53,597 nucleotides of DNA, from positions 1 to 53,597 of the forward strand of contig JFHB01000205.1 in assembly GCA_000729835.1 (NCBI GenBank), written 5' to 3'. Made by a program: the position numbers and the translations under genes. The notes under the pieces were generated by a model. That model did not search any database. It saw only the letters and a program-made list of their open reading frames with translations, and had not been told where the DNA came from. Positions 1 through 11,979 of this stretch are shown here, one piece after another; position 1 is the first letter of the stretch; every line of letters begins with the position of its first letter. This DNA comes from Atkinsonella hypoxylon. Lineage: Eukaryota; Ascomycota; Sordariomycetes; Hypocreales; Clavicipitaceae.

Positions 1-441
1 AAAAAAAAAAAAAAAAAAACTCAACATGATAGTTTTAATTTTTCCGTCCACGAAGAACCGAACCACTATTTTTTTTTCTACGATTGTTTTAGTTCATATG
101 TACAACTGTCGCATTGGGGAATGAGCCCCTGGTTCATCTCTTGGACAGGCCTGGCAGGCTGTATTTAAACGAAACACGGACAAAGAGGAACAAAGGCGGC
201 GTCGCTGGCCTACTACAACACGGGGATAGAGTGACAGCGGTGTATATAATAGACATTTTGCCATCGAGGGTATGAGAATAGAGTGCATTGCGTGTCGAAG
301 TCTGGGCCCTATAAGAAAAGTACAAGGGAGAATTTAAGAAGAAAGAGCCGAGGGTGGAAAAGAAAGAAGCTGCTGACTTGCACAAATTTGCTGAAGCCAT
401 CTTCCGCGAAGTTTGTCCACGAGCTTCAAGAGCCCCATTGT

Positions 442-458
442 TGTGTGTGTGTGTGTGT
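442..458. repeat. TG dinucleotide microsatellite
   Basis: About 8.5 copies of TG in a row. A simple-sequence tract with no coding meaning; its translation is the Cys-Val run seen in spurious frames. Confidence 0.9.
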
Positions 459-530
459 ACATGGGAACCATTACCCATGTCTGCTGGCCGGGATGTGCGT
501 CATCGTCCCATTTGGCGGTCCCTTGCTGCA

Positions 531-570
531 GGGCAGTCCGCAATTCGGGGCCCCGAATTGCGGACTGCCC
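531..570. repeat. Perfect 40-bp palindrome
   Basis: The first half reads GGGCAGTCCGCAATTCGGGG (531-550); the second half (551-570) is its exact reverse complement with no spacer. The symmetry ends at 530/571 (A opposite A). It can form a 20-bp cruciform arm or RNA hairpin. It lies about 390 bp upstream of the snx4 start. It may be a real symmetrical protein-binding or recombination site, a transposon remnant, or a fold-back assembly artefact; the sequence alone does not decide. Confidence 0.95.
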
Positions 571-962
571 ATCCAATATCAGCAATAAATCCAATTTCAT
601 CCAGAGCTTGCTATTTCATTCCACAGCAGCCGAAGGATTGAGGATCCAAGAAGCTCAAGCCCTTTGAAAGGCTCTCGAAGCAGGACAGGGCTGAGAGTCT
701 GCCCCACTTCATCCACCCCATCGTTCATCTTCCTAGGCTATCATGTCACCTTCGAGATCTCACCTACATCCTACATGCGCAAACGCTAACAGCAGCCGTC
801 TGTTTCCCCGTCTGTTTCCCCGTCCGTATTGTGTAGACACCAGACCTCTTTTCGATACACTCTAGTCGCATAGCGACCTGCAGCCCGGGTCGCAGGGCCG
901 AGCCTCACCTGCCCCTCACCACCACACCCGACAAGCGGCGCAGACGTCACCCAGTCGACGCC

Positions 963-2436
963 ATGGCAGTGACGGGCCCAGACCACGATCCGGATAACTT
1001 CTCGAATGTCTCTTGGACGGAACACGCAGACGATGCTGCTAGTAGTCCGAATACGCCGGCCGGCCGCCGCGGGCACCATGCCGGAGAGGGCTCCGGCGCA
1101 AACAAAGCTGGTAGCGACCTTGACCATCATGGATTCGGGAATGAGCGGCTGGTGTGTGAAGTCGGTAGTCCTCTGAAGGAGAATGATGGCAGCAAGGATG
1201 CTTTCATCTCGTACTTGATTACGACTCATGTAAGTTGGGGGAAGATCGTTCCAGCCGTGACACAATCTGAGTTGACCTGACCATCGTCGTCTTCGCCCGC
1301 AACAGTCCACCTTCCAGTCCTTCCAGCGAGAAACAACCACGGTCCGCCGCCGCTTCACAGACTTTGTATTCCTGTACAAACAACTGATGCGCGATTATCC
1401 CGCTACCGCCGTACCGCCTCTGCCCGACAAGCAACGCATGGAATACGTGCGCGGCGACCGCTTCGGCCCGGACTTTACCTCTCGACGAGCCCATTCCTTC
1501 CAGCGCTTCCTGACCCGTCTCTCCCTCCATCCCATCTTCCGCCGCGCGCCAATCCTGCACAGCTTCCTCGAGAGTCCCGACTGGAACGCCACGATGCGAA
1601 GCCGCAGCTCCCGAGCCAGCTTGTCCCCAGACCCCAGCGGCTCCAGCGGCGTCTTCGACAACTTCGCCGACACCTTCATCAACGCCTTCACCAAGCTGCA
1701 CAAGCCAGACCGTCGCTTCCTCGAGGTGAAGGAAAAGTCAGACAAGCTGGACGAGGACCTGGGCCACATCGAAAAGGTGGTCGCGCGCGTGGTTCGCCGC
1801 GAAGGCGATTTGGAGACGGACCTCAAAGACCTAGCAGAGCAGTTTCAAAAGCTCATCACCCTGGAGCCCGGTGTCGAGCCCGCCGTGCACGCCTTCGCCG
1901 CCTCCATCGAGGACACGGCCCGCCATCTCCACCACCTGCGCGACGTCACCGACCAAGACTACCTGGGCTCCCTGCGCGACATGCAAGCCTACTCCCTCAG
2001 CCTCAAGAACCTCCTCCGCGCGCGGGAACAGAAGCAGCTCGACTACGAACAACTCACAGAGTACCTCAACAAATCTACCACGGAGCGAGACTCCCTCCAC
2101 GCAGGCTACGGCTCCTCCGGCGCAGGATCCTTCATCCGTGCCAAGATTGAAGACGTCCGGGGCGTGGACCACGAGCAGGCCCGTCGCGAAAGACAGAGAA
2201 AACTGGAGCTGCGCGTGGAGGAGCTCACGACCGAGGTGGAGAGGGCCCGAGCCACAAGCGACCTGTTTGACGACGAGGTCGTCAGGGAGGTTGCTGACTT
2301 TGAGAAAATCAAAAAGGCCGAGTTCAAAGCGCAGCTGGGCGGCCTTGCGGACGCGCACGTCTCTTTCTACGCGGGGGTCATTGAGGTGTGGGAGCGGTAT
2401 ATCAATGAGATGGAGAAGGAGGGCCTTGTAGCGTAG
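963..2436 (+). CDS. snx4: Sorting nexin-4 / autophagy protein Atg24
   Basis: Two exons, 963-1229 and 1306-2436, separated by a 76-nt intron with a GTAAGT donor, a CTGAC branch site and an AACAG acceptor; phase 0, 465 residues. Residues about 61-185 form a PX phosphoinositide-binding domain, with RRRFTDF (103-109) and a stretch matching the family at VPPLPDKQRMEYVRGDRFGP. The rest is a helical, charged BAR-like region (about 200-460). In fungi this family recycles endosomal cargo to the Golgi and serves selective autophagy as a PI3P-binding heterodimer; those roles are inferred from the family. The N-terminal 60 residues are low complexity. The start is the first ATG in frame and begins with an acidic segment like that of other fungal Snx4 proteins. 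The gene converges on kex2. Confidence 0.95.
1230..1305 (+). other. snx4: snx4 intron 1
   Basis: GTAAGT donor and AACAG acceptor. Removing it joins ...SYLITTH to STFQSFQRE... inside the PX domain, restoring the family's continuous sequence. Confidence 0.92.
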
Positions 2437-2861
2437 ATGATGGCAGTGCTGTACAGGCAGTATTCAAGTCCAGGGCTCCATTCGCTTGGCCCAGCCGAAT
2501 GGGAAACGACACCAGATGAGGTTCACAGGTTCATTACAGCCTCACTCTGACTTGCCCTGCTGATTCTCGTCAGGTTGCCGGGCACAGTAAATGAATGGCG
2601 TATGAGATCACTTGCTTGTGCCATCACGGTGACATCTCGTAATCATGATAATCCAAAATGAAGTGTAATTCACATGCTAAATACATATGTGCGTTACGAA
2701 AAACTCCCGCATCCCTTGCATGGAATCCATGAGAAAAGTATTTTAAAACAGTGCAGCCTGTCAGGACGAAAACGCGCAATACTTACCCTACCAAGCCCTA
2801 CACCTGATCGAGGACTCGCACCTTCATTTATTTTGCGCGTACACTTGACGCCGCATGTCTC
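2437..2861. other. Convergent spacer between snx4 and kex2
   Basis: 425 bp holding the two 3' UTRs. A small open frame at 2674-2952 runs into the antisense of kex2 and has no recognisable product. Nothing else seen. Confidence 0.7.
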
Positions 2862-5469
2862 TTACGATTGCTGTCCTCGGCCACCCAATGGCTGGATTTC
2901 GGCATTCTCTACGTTATCTTCGTCATCGCTTTCTTCGCCGACAACATACTGATCGCTCTCTCCTTCTCCACGAGGTAGCCTTTCGGCAGACCTGTCCTTG
3001 TATTCATCAAACTCTTCCTCGTCTTCACTTCCCCCAGCGAAGGCATCATAGAGCTCTCCACCGCGAGTCCGGCGGCCAGCCGCACCCTTTTCACCACCAC
3101 CGTTTAAGCCGTCACCCTCTTCTTCATCAAGAAGTTCGAATTCATAGCTGTTGCGTGTATCGTTGAGAAGACGGCGACGACGGGCAATCCATATATAGAC
3201 ACAGATGCCGACACAGAAGGCACCGATGAGGCTGGCAGCACCAATAATCCAAACCTTCTTCGACGACGCAAATGTTGGGAACTTGTTGACCCACGATGAT
3301 GGAGCGGTGGAAGCAGCTGCTGACGTTGCACTAGGCTTGGTGGGCCGGTCGGGATGATCGGTCGGTTCGTTGGGGAGCGCCTCAGTGGCTGCTGGTGGGC
3401 TTCCCAGTGTAGAAATAGCTGCAGGCGCGGAGATGGTCTCAATCTTGTCGTGATCATCGTCGTCATGTTCAGTTGGCATGGGCAGCTTGATGGCCTTGCT
3501 TGCGTCGCGAGCCTCTCCCCACAGCTTTAGATGCCAATCGATAAATATACCTTTATGTTCGTTTTGTTTGGTGTCTCTGACAACCAATGTCCAATTTCCG
3601 ACGCCCTTCTCACCCCTACTCATCATCTTAGCATCAGGACTATTTGACACCTCGGCCAGAAAGGGGGACACAGGACCCAACTCACCAATGAGCAACCGTC
3701 ATGAACGTCCAGTCGACATAGCCGGCATTTGCATTGTCATTCTTGCGGGAAGTACCAAGGTGGCTGACCACGTTATCAGGACTGACCAAATCAACGCTAA
3801 TGTCGCCACGTCGTGTGTGGTTCACATTCATGGTGACAGTGACATGCTCCAAACGCTCTAGATTGGCGTTTTTTAGCATGTCCTCCGTTACATCGAAGCT
3901 TGAGATCAATCCATGGTCTCCTTCGGGAATGCCCTTCTTCACATGAAGCCAAGGTGAAAAGAACCATGCCTGAGGCTTGACCTTCTTCCACGTTTTTGCT
4001 TTCTGCACAAGACCGTACGAATCAATCTTGCCATACCCGAAAACATGACTGAACTGTTTGCCAATCGCTGTTTTTTGCCAACCTGGGTGCTCGTCAGCAA
4101 CGGGTTGTGCCGTATCCATGGCGAGATATTGCATGTCTCGCCAGCTGAGATCAGGTCGAACTTCCAGAACCAAGGCGAAGATACCGGCGGCGAGGGGCGC
4201 GGCGGCCGATGTACCACCATGCTGAGTTGCGCATTTGTCTTCACCAACATCGGTTGTGTGCTATGATTTTTTACATTAGAGAAACGACAAGAGGATTTCG
4301 CCTTAAAGAAGGGTCATACGCACAATTGAATCACCGCTGCCACTGCTATATGTCACAACCAGTTGAGCGGAGCAATGCTCCGAGTAGTAAGGGTGATTGC
4401 CTGCTCTGTCCACGGCGCCGATTGTAATACTGTAGATGGAATTCGTGTATCCATCAAAATTGCAGTTGTCGTCGCTTGCTGCACCGTTGCCGCTCGCAAA
4501 CACGTAGATGGAGCCAAGCCCATCTCGGCCTTCTTGGATAGACTTGACTATAGCTCTCTTGATTAAGATGCCAGGCGCTTCCATTGTTCGGCCATCGTCA
4601 CGGGGGCCCCAAGAACATGAGTAGATCTGATTCTTGTCGTACTTGTACATCATGGCTTCTGCTTCGTCGGCGTCGCTGATGGGTTTACTGAGAATTCGGA
4701 TACCAGCAATTTTAGACTCGTAAGCAACGCCAAGCCCACAAACATTGTTACGAACGGCAGCAACTTCGCCGGCACATCGAGTACCGTGGCGGTCATCTGA
4801 AAGTTTGGGAGCTGGCACAGGATTCCCGTCGTTGAAATCATAAGATCCCTCGGCAAAGTAGTTGTCTTTGAGATCAAGACTGTTCATGTCCAGTCCGTCA
4901 TCAATGATGGCGACTGTTACATTTTTTCCCGTAGTACCCTCCAACCATACGCCGGTCACATTGATATCGTGGCCGAGCTGGATGGAGTTGAAGAGATGCC
5001 ACTGGTCAGTGAAGATGGGATCCTGAATGCTGAGCTGTGACATGACATGTTGCTGCTCTTTCACGGCGGAAGGCACAAGAAGGTTGTCAGCACGGGGTGA
5101 CACAAATCCCTGCGGAGGTGGTGGGATCACTCTTTTATGCAGATGTTGTCGAGGCTTCTGTTTGTTTGAAAGCAGAATACTGGAGAGGATATTAGTTTCG
5201 CCAAGACCGCGTTTCCTCCTCTTGTTTTCAGCAATGTGCCTCTTGACAATGTCATGTTCGGTTTTTAGTGATCGAAAAACATGATGATCAGGCAGGCCAC
5301 CCAACACGCCCTCGTGTCGCAATTCTAAGTACGAGCCGATCTGTTCTGGTATTGCATCGGGACAGAGTTCCAAGACATAGTAATCATGATTGCCGTAGTC
5401 TCGAGGAACATGGTCTGTGTAGGAAAGCGCGGCCAAGCTAAGGAGGCTGACCCATGATGCAGCCTTCAT
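2862..5469 (-). CDS. kex2: Kexin, pro-protein convertase (Kex2, subtilisin family S8B)
   Basis: Three exons: 5469-4324, 4260-3686 and 3615-2862 (introns 63 and 70 nt), giving 824 residues. It cleaves secretory precursors after dibasic sites in the late Golgi. An N-terminal signal segment (about 1-17) and pro-region are followed by KRRKR (83-87) and HKR (111-113), likely self-cleavage sites. Catalytic residues are visible: Asp190 in AIIDDGLD, His228 in DDRHGT, oxyanion Asn328 in FASGNG and Ser400 in QHGGTSAA. A P-domain follows, with DWTFMTVAHWGEKGVGNW spliced across intron 2. After a Ser/Thr/Pro-rich stem comes a single membrane segment (VWIIGAASLIGAFCVGICVY), a basic stop-transfer IARRRRLL and an acidic cytosolic tail with YEFELLDEE, where Golgi-retention signals are known in yeast Kex2. 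The gene looks intact. Confidence 0.97.
3616..3685 (-). other. kex2: kex2 intron 2
   Basis: 70 nt, GTGAGT donor and GAGTAG acceptor. The phase-2 junction rebuilds Trp in VAHWGEKGVGNW of the P-domain. Other AG positions in the intron do not restore this motif. Confidence 0.9.
4261..4323 (-). other. kex2: kex2 intron 1
   Basis: 63 nt, GTGCGT donor and CATAG acceptor, phase 0. It splits the catalytic domain between SGSGDSI and HTTDVGEDKC, just before the active-site Ser; without splicing the frame terminates within five codons. Confidence 0.93.
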
Positions 5470-8129
5470 GTTGAGCGGCCGAGAGCCAGGGAGGACGGAA
5501 AGTTAAGAAATCGCCACCCAATCAAGTCTTAACACATCTAGGAAGTCGGTAGGGCATATATCGCGGAGAGAAGGTAGGAAAACGCTGCGAATTCTCAGTT
5601 AGCTCAGTTGAAAGCGAATTTCTGTCGTGTGGTGGTCGCCAGCTGGGAAATGTACCGGCTTGATCGATGCCACGGCTCCTAATGCCCCAGATAGGCAACA
5701 ATAGCAAGCTGACCGAGTGGTGAAAACCCAGGAAACAGTTGGAATCAAAGACTGCTAAGAGGCGCGAAGCATGCAACAACCTACATGCAGATGACTGAGA
5801 CCGAGCCCAGATGGCAAAGAAGATGAATAGTTGGGAATTGGGCAGAAGAGGCTGGATTGATGTTTTGAGGTGGCCGACGATGACGGACGCAAGATGCTGA
5901 ACCAGAAAGCAAGGGCGTAGCAGAAACTGGGGACCCCTACCGGCATGCCTGTGTGTAAGGTCCAGCGCCACTTGGCTAATTAATTGGTGGACACGGACAT
6001 AATCGACCAGACTCACAGCTGACTGGCGACGGTACGCAGTGGGCACGGGTGCCCCGGGGGCCGGAGGTTTCACGCAAGGGGTGCCCCATCTCGTAGTATT
6101 CGCTACTCTTCTTGGAGTTGGCACCGCACCAAGTGCGGAGTACTCGCTACTTGAACCTGCCCGAAACCCTGTTGACACGACACACCTTTCCTTCCCTCTT
6201 CCAGTGTTCCACGTCGCCTGGGCGCGGAGCATGCCTGACTCATCCGATATTATGACCGACAGACTTTTAAATAGATGCGCAACAGAGCCTCAGAGTCGGG
6301 CATGCCACGCAGGGTGACATAAATGAACCGGGGCTGTCAGGAGTCACCCGTTGACTGCCAGGCCACAACGGAGGCAGTCAATTTTGAAAGTTTGAAGCCG
6401 ATTTTGATGAAAGAATACATTGTAACGCCAGGGAATCAAAGGCTCTCCTTGAGTCTCCCAGTCAGTTGACTTGACTCGACACTACTACGCCTCCATACCA
6501 GCCTACCTATTTATTTTTATGGAGGGAGGTTCGGATAGCCTCTGGTAGCGGCTAAACATCTTACCCGCTAAATCCCCATCACACGTTTGAGCTAGTACCA
6601 GCCATACATGATAGATCAGATGAAGATGAATAAACGACTTCTACTAACACCGCAGTTTTCAGCATCGCAATAGAACATACGCCTTGCAAGCAGCAATTAT
6701 TTGACATCTTCAAGGCTGCTAGCTCATTTGAATAACGATGCCCTCAATCATCGCATAGATCCCAGCCGGTGGGGTTGCAAGGCGTAATTGTGATTCAGCT
6801 GTTTACAAGCTGGATGTTTGCTGGGACTTGTATAACGTGTGAGTTAGTCTAGTGGGGGATGTAGCTCCAAACACAGCCATTTTAAGTGGGTTAAACTAGT
6901 GGTCGGTACGGAAGTATACATACCTTAGGTAGGTAGTTTCACGCTGCCAAAGGACATACGTGGATGCATCATGCATCATGACAAAAACAAGAAGGAGCGT
7001 CCACGAGAAAATCAAATCTATGGAGCATCTGCTTTTTTCCCTCCCTACCTTCCACCCTCTCTCTTTCTATATTTACTTTTATATTTATTAATTCTTTCCC
7101 TCCTTTAATTTGTATCCCTTCATTTATTCTATCTCTGGAAAAATAGATTCATGCAAGCCATCACGTCATCAATTGACAACCAATCTGGATCTGGCATTCA
7201 CTTCATTCCCTCCATGGCTCACTCGGTCTCAACCGTTCTTGTGCGCAGCGCAGCATGCACGAGCAGCACACCGTCAACGTGTAGCGACCAAGGTGCTAAA
7301 TGCACAATGCGTCACGTCTGGTAAGACAAAGAGGCAGAAGCACAGATTTACAAAAACAGCCTGGCCCGACGAAGAACATGGCCAAATGTGTAGGTCACAG
7401 GATCCTAAGACCAGCTCTAGTTAGTCCATCAAACTTTTGAACGGAAGAAATTGCGCGAGCCGAGTCGGACCAAAGAGCAAGGCCTGCATGCACTTGTGAG
7501 ACACCTAAGAGCTCCCATCCCTCGGGTAGAAGACAAACAACAGCCACATAGAACCAAACGCAACTTTGCCACTATCTCATCCCCCCCATTTAGAAAGTCA
7601 GAAATAAATAAGCGAGTAAGGGACAAAGAGGGCAAATCAAGCGGACATTATGTAGACTTTGGCTGCATGTTCTCATAGAAGAGTACCCAACCTTCATCTC
7701 GGAAAAAGGCCGTGATCGAAACTGGATGAAACTTTTGCTCCGAGACGTTCCATCGACCACCTGGGAGGCGTAGAATCTTGCCAGTGCCAATCAATCCCAA
7801 TTTAAATTTAGCCGCCTTTGCTAGACATCGTGGCGTCAGTATAACGACCAAGCTTGAAACTTCACCATATAATCATATTCTACTATTCATTTTTTAAGAC
7901 GTGCTTTTCGAATCAGCGACATGGGCAGACTGTCGAAGAGCCTTTAAAACCAAATGAAATCGGCGCTCATGCCATTCCTGTACTATGACTCTGATCTAAC
8001 CAACTCCAGAACATTGAAAAGTCAACAACACCATCCTCCGTGGCTACCTGAACATGCAAACAAGAAACGCCCAGATCTGATAAATTGTCAGCTGTGACCT
8101 GGCCCGGACCGCTTGATCGCAGATGATTT
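5470..8129. other. Gene-free stretch between kex2 and the phosphate carrier
   Basis: 2.66 kb. It holds the kex2 promoter and the 3' flank of the carrier gene. The longest frame (5522-6232, minus) has no family resemblance and covers the kex2 promoter. A pyrimidine-rich patch lies near 7030-7110 and an AGGTAGGT-type short repeat near 6927-6936. No tRNA, transposon ends or conserved domain recognised. Confidence 0.55.
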
Positions 8130-9175
8130 TTAAAATGTTTTTTCCTTGTGAATCTCGATGCTCGGTGGGGCACCAGTCAACTCTTTGCATTTTGCATAGA
8201 TGACAAACTGTCCAGATACTAAGGCACAGGTCATGACCAGACGGGGCCCAAGACCTGTTAGGAGCAGACGCTGGGGGCCAAACTCCTTCGCAAGTTGAAA
8301 CATTCTGCTTGTGGCGCTCTGGCTCTTAGCGCCGGCGCCTTTGTTGATGGCCGAGAGCAGAGTATCTGCGGGATGGGACAGAACAGCTGCCGCTGCGCCC
8401 GCGGCCAAGCCCGATGTCAGCTCGACGCAAGTAGACTCTAGGCTGGTGAGCTTGGCCTTGCGATCGGGCCCCATTGCTCGGTAGATGATTTCGTTGACAG
8501 CTTCGTGGACCGAAAATTGACCGACCGCGAAAGGCACCTGCTTGAAGAGAAGCGGCACGAATCCCGAGTAGAAGCCGCGAAAGCCTTCCTCTCGGGCCAT
8601 GCGCATGAAGCCTGAGGTGAGGCCGCTGGCATAACCTCGCTGCGATACGAGACGGATTCGAGTCGCCTCCAGCGGACAAAGCAAGACATCAGCAAATAAC
8701 TCGGCCGTCGCGCTAGCTCCCAAGTAGATCGCCATGCGGCTTTGTACGGCATTTTCAGGACCGCCCGCCATGGAGATGTACTGCTTCTTGAAATACTCGT
8801 AGCCGGCAAACTTGGCGCCACCCTGAACCAAGTAACCCACGGCTGTTGGACCGAAGCCGGTTAACAATGCTGATGTACCTTCATTTGCGACAATGGTTCG
8901 TGCTGCCTTGACCATATTGAGGCCCTTCATGGCCTCATCGACCTGGACCCTCGTCTTCACCACGTCAATTGGCGTTGCCGCCTATGAGCGGGTGCAATTA
9001 GTATCCTAGGGATGTAATCGATTGCAACATTTCGACGTGTGATACAGCGCCATGGCACGAGATTTTGGGTAAAGCCTACCGCGTGTGTGGATGTGGCAGC
9101 GAGCGCGCCGGCGCCAAAGAACTTGACATAGTCGCTGACGGTGAAATTCGGCAGCTCATTGCTGTTGGGCGCCAT
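8130..9175 (-). CDS. mir1: Mitochondrial phosphate carrier (Mir1/Pic2 type)
   Basis: Two exons, 9175-9080 and 8981-8130, with a 98-nt intron that has a consensus TACTAAT branch site; 315 residues, normal for the family. It imports phosphate (with H+) across the inner mitochondrial membrane for ATP synthesis. Three mitochondrial-carrier repeats carry the signatures PIDVVK (spliced together across the intron), PLEATR and PADTLL. YVKFFGAGALAATSTHA at the N terminus and GFGPTAVGYLVQGGAKFAGYE and FKQVPFAVGQF in the body match phosphate carriers rather than ADP/ATP or citrate carriers. No frame breaks seen. Mir1 versus Pic2 orthology cannot be settled from sequence alone. Confidence 0.93.
8982..9079 (-). 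other. mir1: Phosphate carrier intron
   Basis: GTAGGC donor, TACTAAT branch site, CATAG acceptor; phase 0. It joins STHA to AATPIDVVK, completing the first carrier signature. Confidence 0.93.
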
Positions 9176-10552
9176 TGCTGTTCTTTCGGGTTGTTGGCCG
9201 TGGTTGACCAGGACAATGCAATCACAGAATTGCAGAATGAAACCAATTGATTGTCAGCTCACGGGCCAAAGAAATTGTTGGCCAAGTTTTTGCAAGGGAG
9301 TTCGTGCCGGTTTTTGAAGTAGTTGGATATGCTCCCGACATGGCGGCGTTGTTGGCGACATGTTGAATCTGGCTTGTTTGAATGACGTCGTTCCGCCCCT
9401 GCCGAATTGTCCGCGGACACAACTGGGTGATCGATGGGCTTGGGTTGAGCCCGTTCGGTACCCACTGTTAACCCGCCAGGTGCCCGCCGTGTGGAGGAAA
9501 ACTGGGGTCCGACTTTGCATAGGGCCAGGTCGGGACGGAGGCATGGCGAACTTGTCTCCTAGTGGCGACAGGGCAGGAACGGAGAGTAGAGAAGCGGGAA
9601 GCTTCTGGTCTATTGCCGGCACAGGCTTCCCAGAATGCCTGTCATATCACGATGCGTTGCGGAGGGCGGCGATTTCACAAAAGAAGATGATGTAACGCAT
9701 CACCAATGGGAACTCGGCTACAGTCTGGTTCGAATGTTTAGATGCGGTGAAGCGGTGGGGACGGTAAATATTCAAGAAAACTTCCCGAGACCACCTGGCC
9801 AACTTCCCGACAACTGCTGTCGGAGTGATAGCTCTTTTCTTTCCCTCGGTTGGTAAGGATCATTAAAGAACACACGGCTCGAAGGGCCAATGGAGAAATG
9901 CTCAGCAAGAAGCGTCTTTGATCTTGCCATGTCGGTTCCGCTTGCCATTTCACTAATGACTACGCACACCATACCACACCACTTGGGCTTTGGAGAGAGA
10001 GATGACAAGTCACAAGGGGCCGTTGGACTCTCCAGATCCTGGGGATTTGGTAAGTGTGCATACACAATTATGTGGACAACGCCAGCCTCTCCATTCCGAC
10101 AACAGGACTGAGTCGTTAAATACTCGGTGTCGTTCTTTATCCCCGGAGTGCAGGGCCTTCCCTTCTTTCTGTTCTAGCACCCCGGGATACAAGCAACAAA
10201 AGTTTAAAAGCAATCTTAAGGGCTTTGGTGAAACGAAGTCAAGACCGTCTTGGACGCCCTTCCTCCTGAAGCTGGCATACTGTCAGGCTAGTTAAGCAAC
10301 ATTGACACTGTGCTCCTATCATCCCTATAACAGCGGAGATTCTCAGCATTCGTTTATACGGAGTGTTGCCTTTTCTTACCAGCTCAAGCTAATGTGCCAC
10401 ACAATGTCCACCGATGTATTAGCACCGATTATGCTTCTCGGAAAACAGGGTGACAATCAGCCGGTCAGAGGAGACCACGACAAGAGGTCCGTCATAGTTT
10501 GTTCACCAGTCCATAGCGCTCGGTGAGTCTAAGACGCTGACGAGAGCTATGA
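9176..10552. other. Gene-free stretch upstream of the phosphate carrier
   Basis: About 1.4 kb. It includes the carrier promoter. Short frames on both strands (for example 9254-9622 minus and 9360-9695 plus) overlap each other and look random. An unrecognised 5' exon of the following hypothetical gene could lie near 10302-10522: a GTGAGT donor sits at 10523, but the only frame-compatible acceptor (10560) would make a 38-nt intron, which is too short to trust. Confidence 0.5.
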
Positions 10553-11236
10553 TTGAGTAGTTTCAAAGAGGTCCTTAATGAACGTAGCAACGCAGTTGCC
10601 GATTCTGAATCTTACAAAGCCCTGTTACGGCCTCTTACATCCCGGGAAACAAGCGTCTCTGATCAGATTGGGAAGCCCAGACCACACGTAGGAACATCGT
10701 GTTCTATCCCGCCTGTGCTCGAAAACATGGTCTCATCGTCACTTGTGGTATCGTTTTCTCTGCAGTCATATCTCGACGATGAGAACGATCTGGAGAAATG
10801 CATGGTGGGTGCGACGGACTGGCAGCTCTCTTCCCAGAGCTATTATACAACCCCGCCTGTAGTGCCACGGGGCACACGAGGCAGTTCACCGATGCCGGCC
10901 ACCGGAAAGCCTGCTGATGTGCCGCTGCCAAGCTCAGATTGGCCGCAGTTCAATAGCGAAGCGTTGTGTGGATTACCCGCGATATCAGCAAGTGCTGCCG
11001 ACGACGGCACAGATATAAACGTTCACGAGGACCTATCACTTGACTCGTGGTCTTCTCGGTCAACCGCGCCATCAGCCGTATCATCAACGTTTTCGTCTAG
11101 CCCTTCACCGCTGAATGACCTGGACAAATATTTGTCTGTATCGGCTCGCCATGCAGCTCTCTACAGTGAGCTGGAAGAAGCTGGATTAAGCGGTCTGGGC
11201 GACGCATCAAGTAGCTTCAACCTGTATCATCGGTAG
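10553..11236 (+). CDS. Hypothetical Ser/Pro-rich protein, 5' end uncertain
   Basis: An open frame of 684 nt directly follows an in-frame stop at 10550; it has no ATG at its beginning, and the first in-frame ATG is at 10727, giving 169 residues. Alternatively a spliced 5' exon lies upstream. The product is rich in Ser, Pro and Asp with no transmembrane or signal segment: an acidic patch (YLDDENDLEKC), a Ser-rich tract (SRSTAPSAVSSTFSSSPSP) and a short helical end (LDKYLSVSARHAALYSELEE). No domain recognised. It could be a lineage-specific disordered regulatory protein or a chance frame. The length and compositional consistency favour a gene, weakly. Confidence 0.4.
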   Translation: MSSFKEVLNERSNAVADSESYKALLRPLTSRETSVSDQIGKPRPHVGTSCSIPPVLENMVSSSLVVSFSLQSYLDDENDLEKCMVGATDWQLSSQSYYTTPPVVPRGTRGSSPMPATGKPADVPLPSSDWPQFNSEALCGLPAISASAADDGTDINVHEDLSLDSWSSRSTAPSAVSSTFSSSPSPLNDLDKYLSVSARHAALYSELEEAGLSGLGDASSSFNLYHR

Positions 11237-11979
11237 AAACGCCATGTTAATGCCATGTTAACCGAAGCGGAGAAAGCGAAAGCGAACTGACTAGAAGATG
11301 TCCACTTTAGAGCCGCTGCGAGAAGGACGAATTCGACGCGTGTGAATAAACCCAAAAGAGTAGTCCGCCGCAAGCTTGCTTAAGTAAAGAAGAAAGAGTT
11401 GGGAGGACGAGAGAAAGAGGGAGAGCGAAGGAAAGAGAGGGAGAGCAATTCAGATGTTACATTGGTATTACGTTAAGATGGTATACGGATCGTAATTGAG
11501 CTTTGGATTGTCATTTCAGCTCTACCTTTGACGAGGTGAAGGCAAAATTCCCATTTCGAATGCTGATGCTGTCGTAACTGAATCAAAAGAATTAGCCCTA
11601 AGGCAAGTACCACCGGAGCCCACAAGTTGCTCACAGAGTGCGCCTCTACCGAGTTCTGATTATAATTAGTTAACACATGGTCCCCGGTTGGACAAATACT
11701 TTCATTTTCCTTTCCGGTTGGATCGACCCACCAACTTTTCCTTCAACAGCCGCCGCACGTCAAAACCAGACGTATGGTATGTATGGTGACGTATCCACTC
11801 AACTAACCCCTTTCAGCCACATGGAACAGCGCCCACGCCACTTTTCCCCCACTCACACAAAGCTTTGGTTCATGAAAACTATCCTCAACCTAAAAGAATC
11901 TGCATCACATTTATAAATGAAATTAGCATTATTCGCTTTCATCAAGCCAGGATACACCCGGAAGAGGGTTCCTCGTCCG
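11237..11979. other. Gene-free spacer upstream of tRNA-Lys
   Basis: Holds a purine-rich (GA) tract around 11385-11450 and otherwise AT-rich sequence with short random frames. Nothing else recognised. Confidence 0.6.

Larger units (their letters stand above)
1..962. other. Gene-free 5' flank of snx4
   Basis: No convincing gene. The stretch opens with a run of 19 A at the window edge, carries a short TG dinucleotide tract at 442-458 and a perfect 40-bp palindrome at 531-570. Several overlapping open frames on both strands (94-667) are compositionally random, cross the TG tract or the palindrome, and resemble no family I know. The last few hundred bases are probably the snx4 promoter and 5' UTR. 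Confidence 0.6.

Noticed and set aside
786..1701. Minus-strand frames of 160-197 residues over snx4
   Set aside because: Antisense shadows of the snx4 exons and 5' flank.
5522..6232. 236-residue minus-strand frame upstream of kex2
   Set aside because: No family resemblance, irregular composition, and it covers the kex2 promoter; most likely chance.
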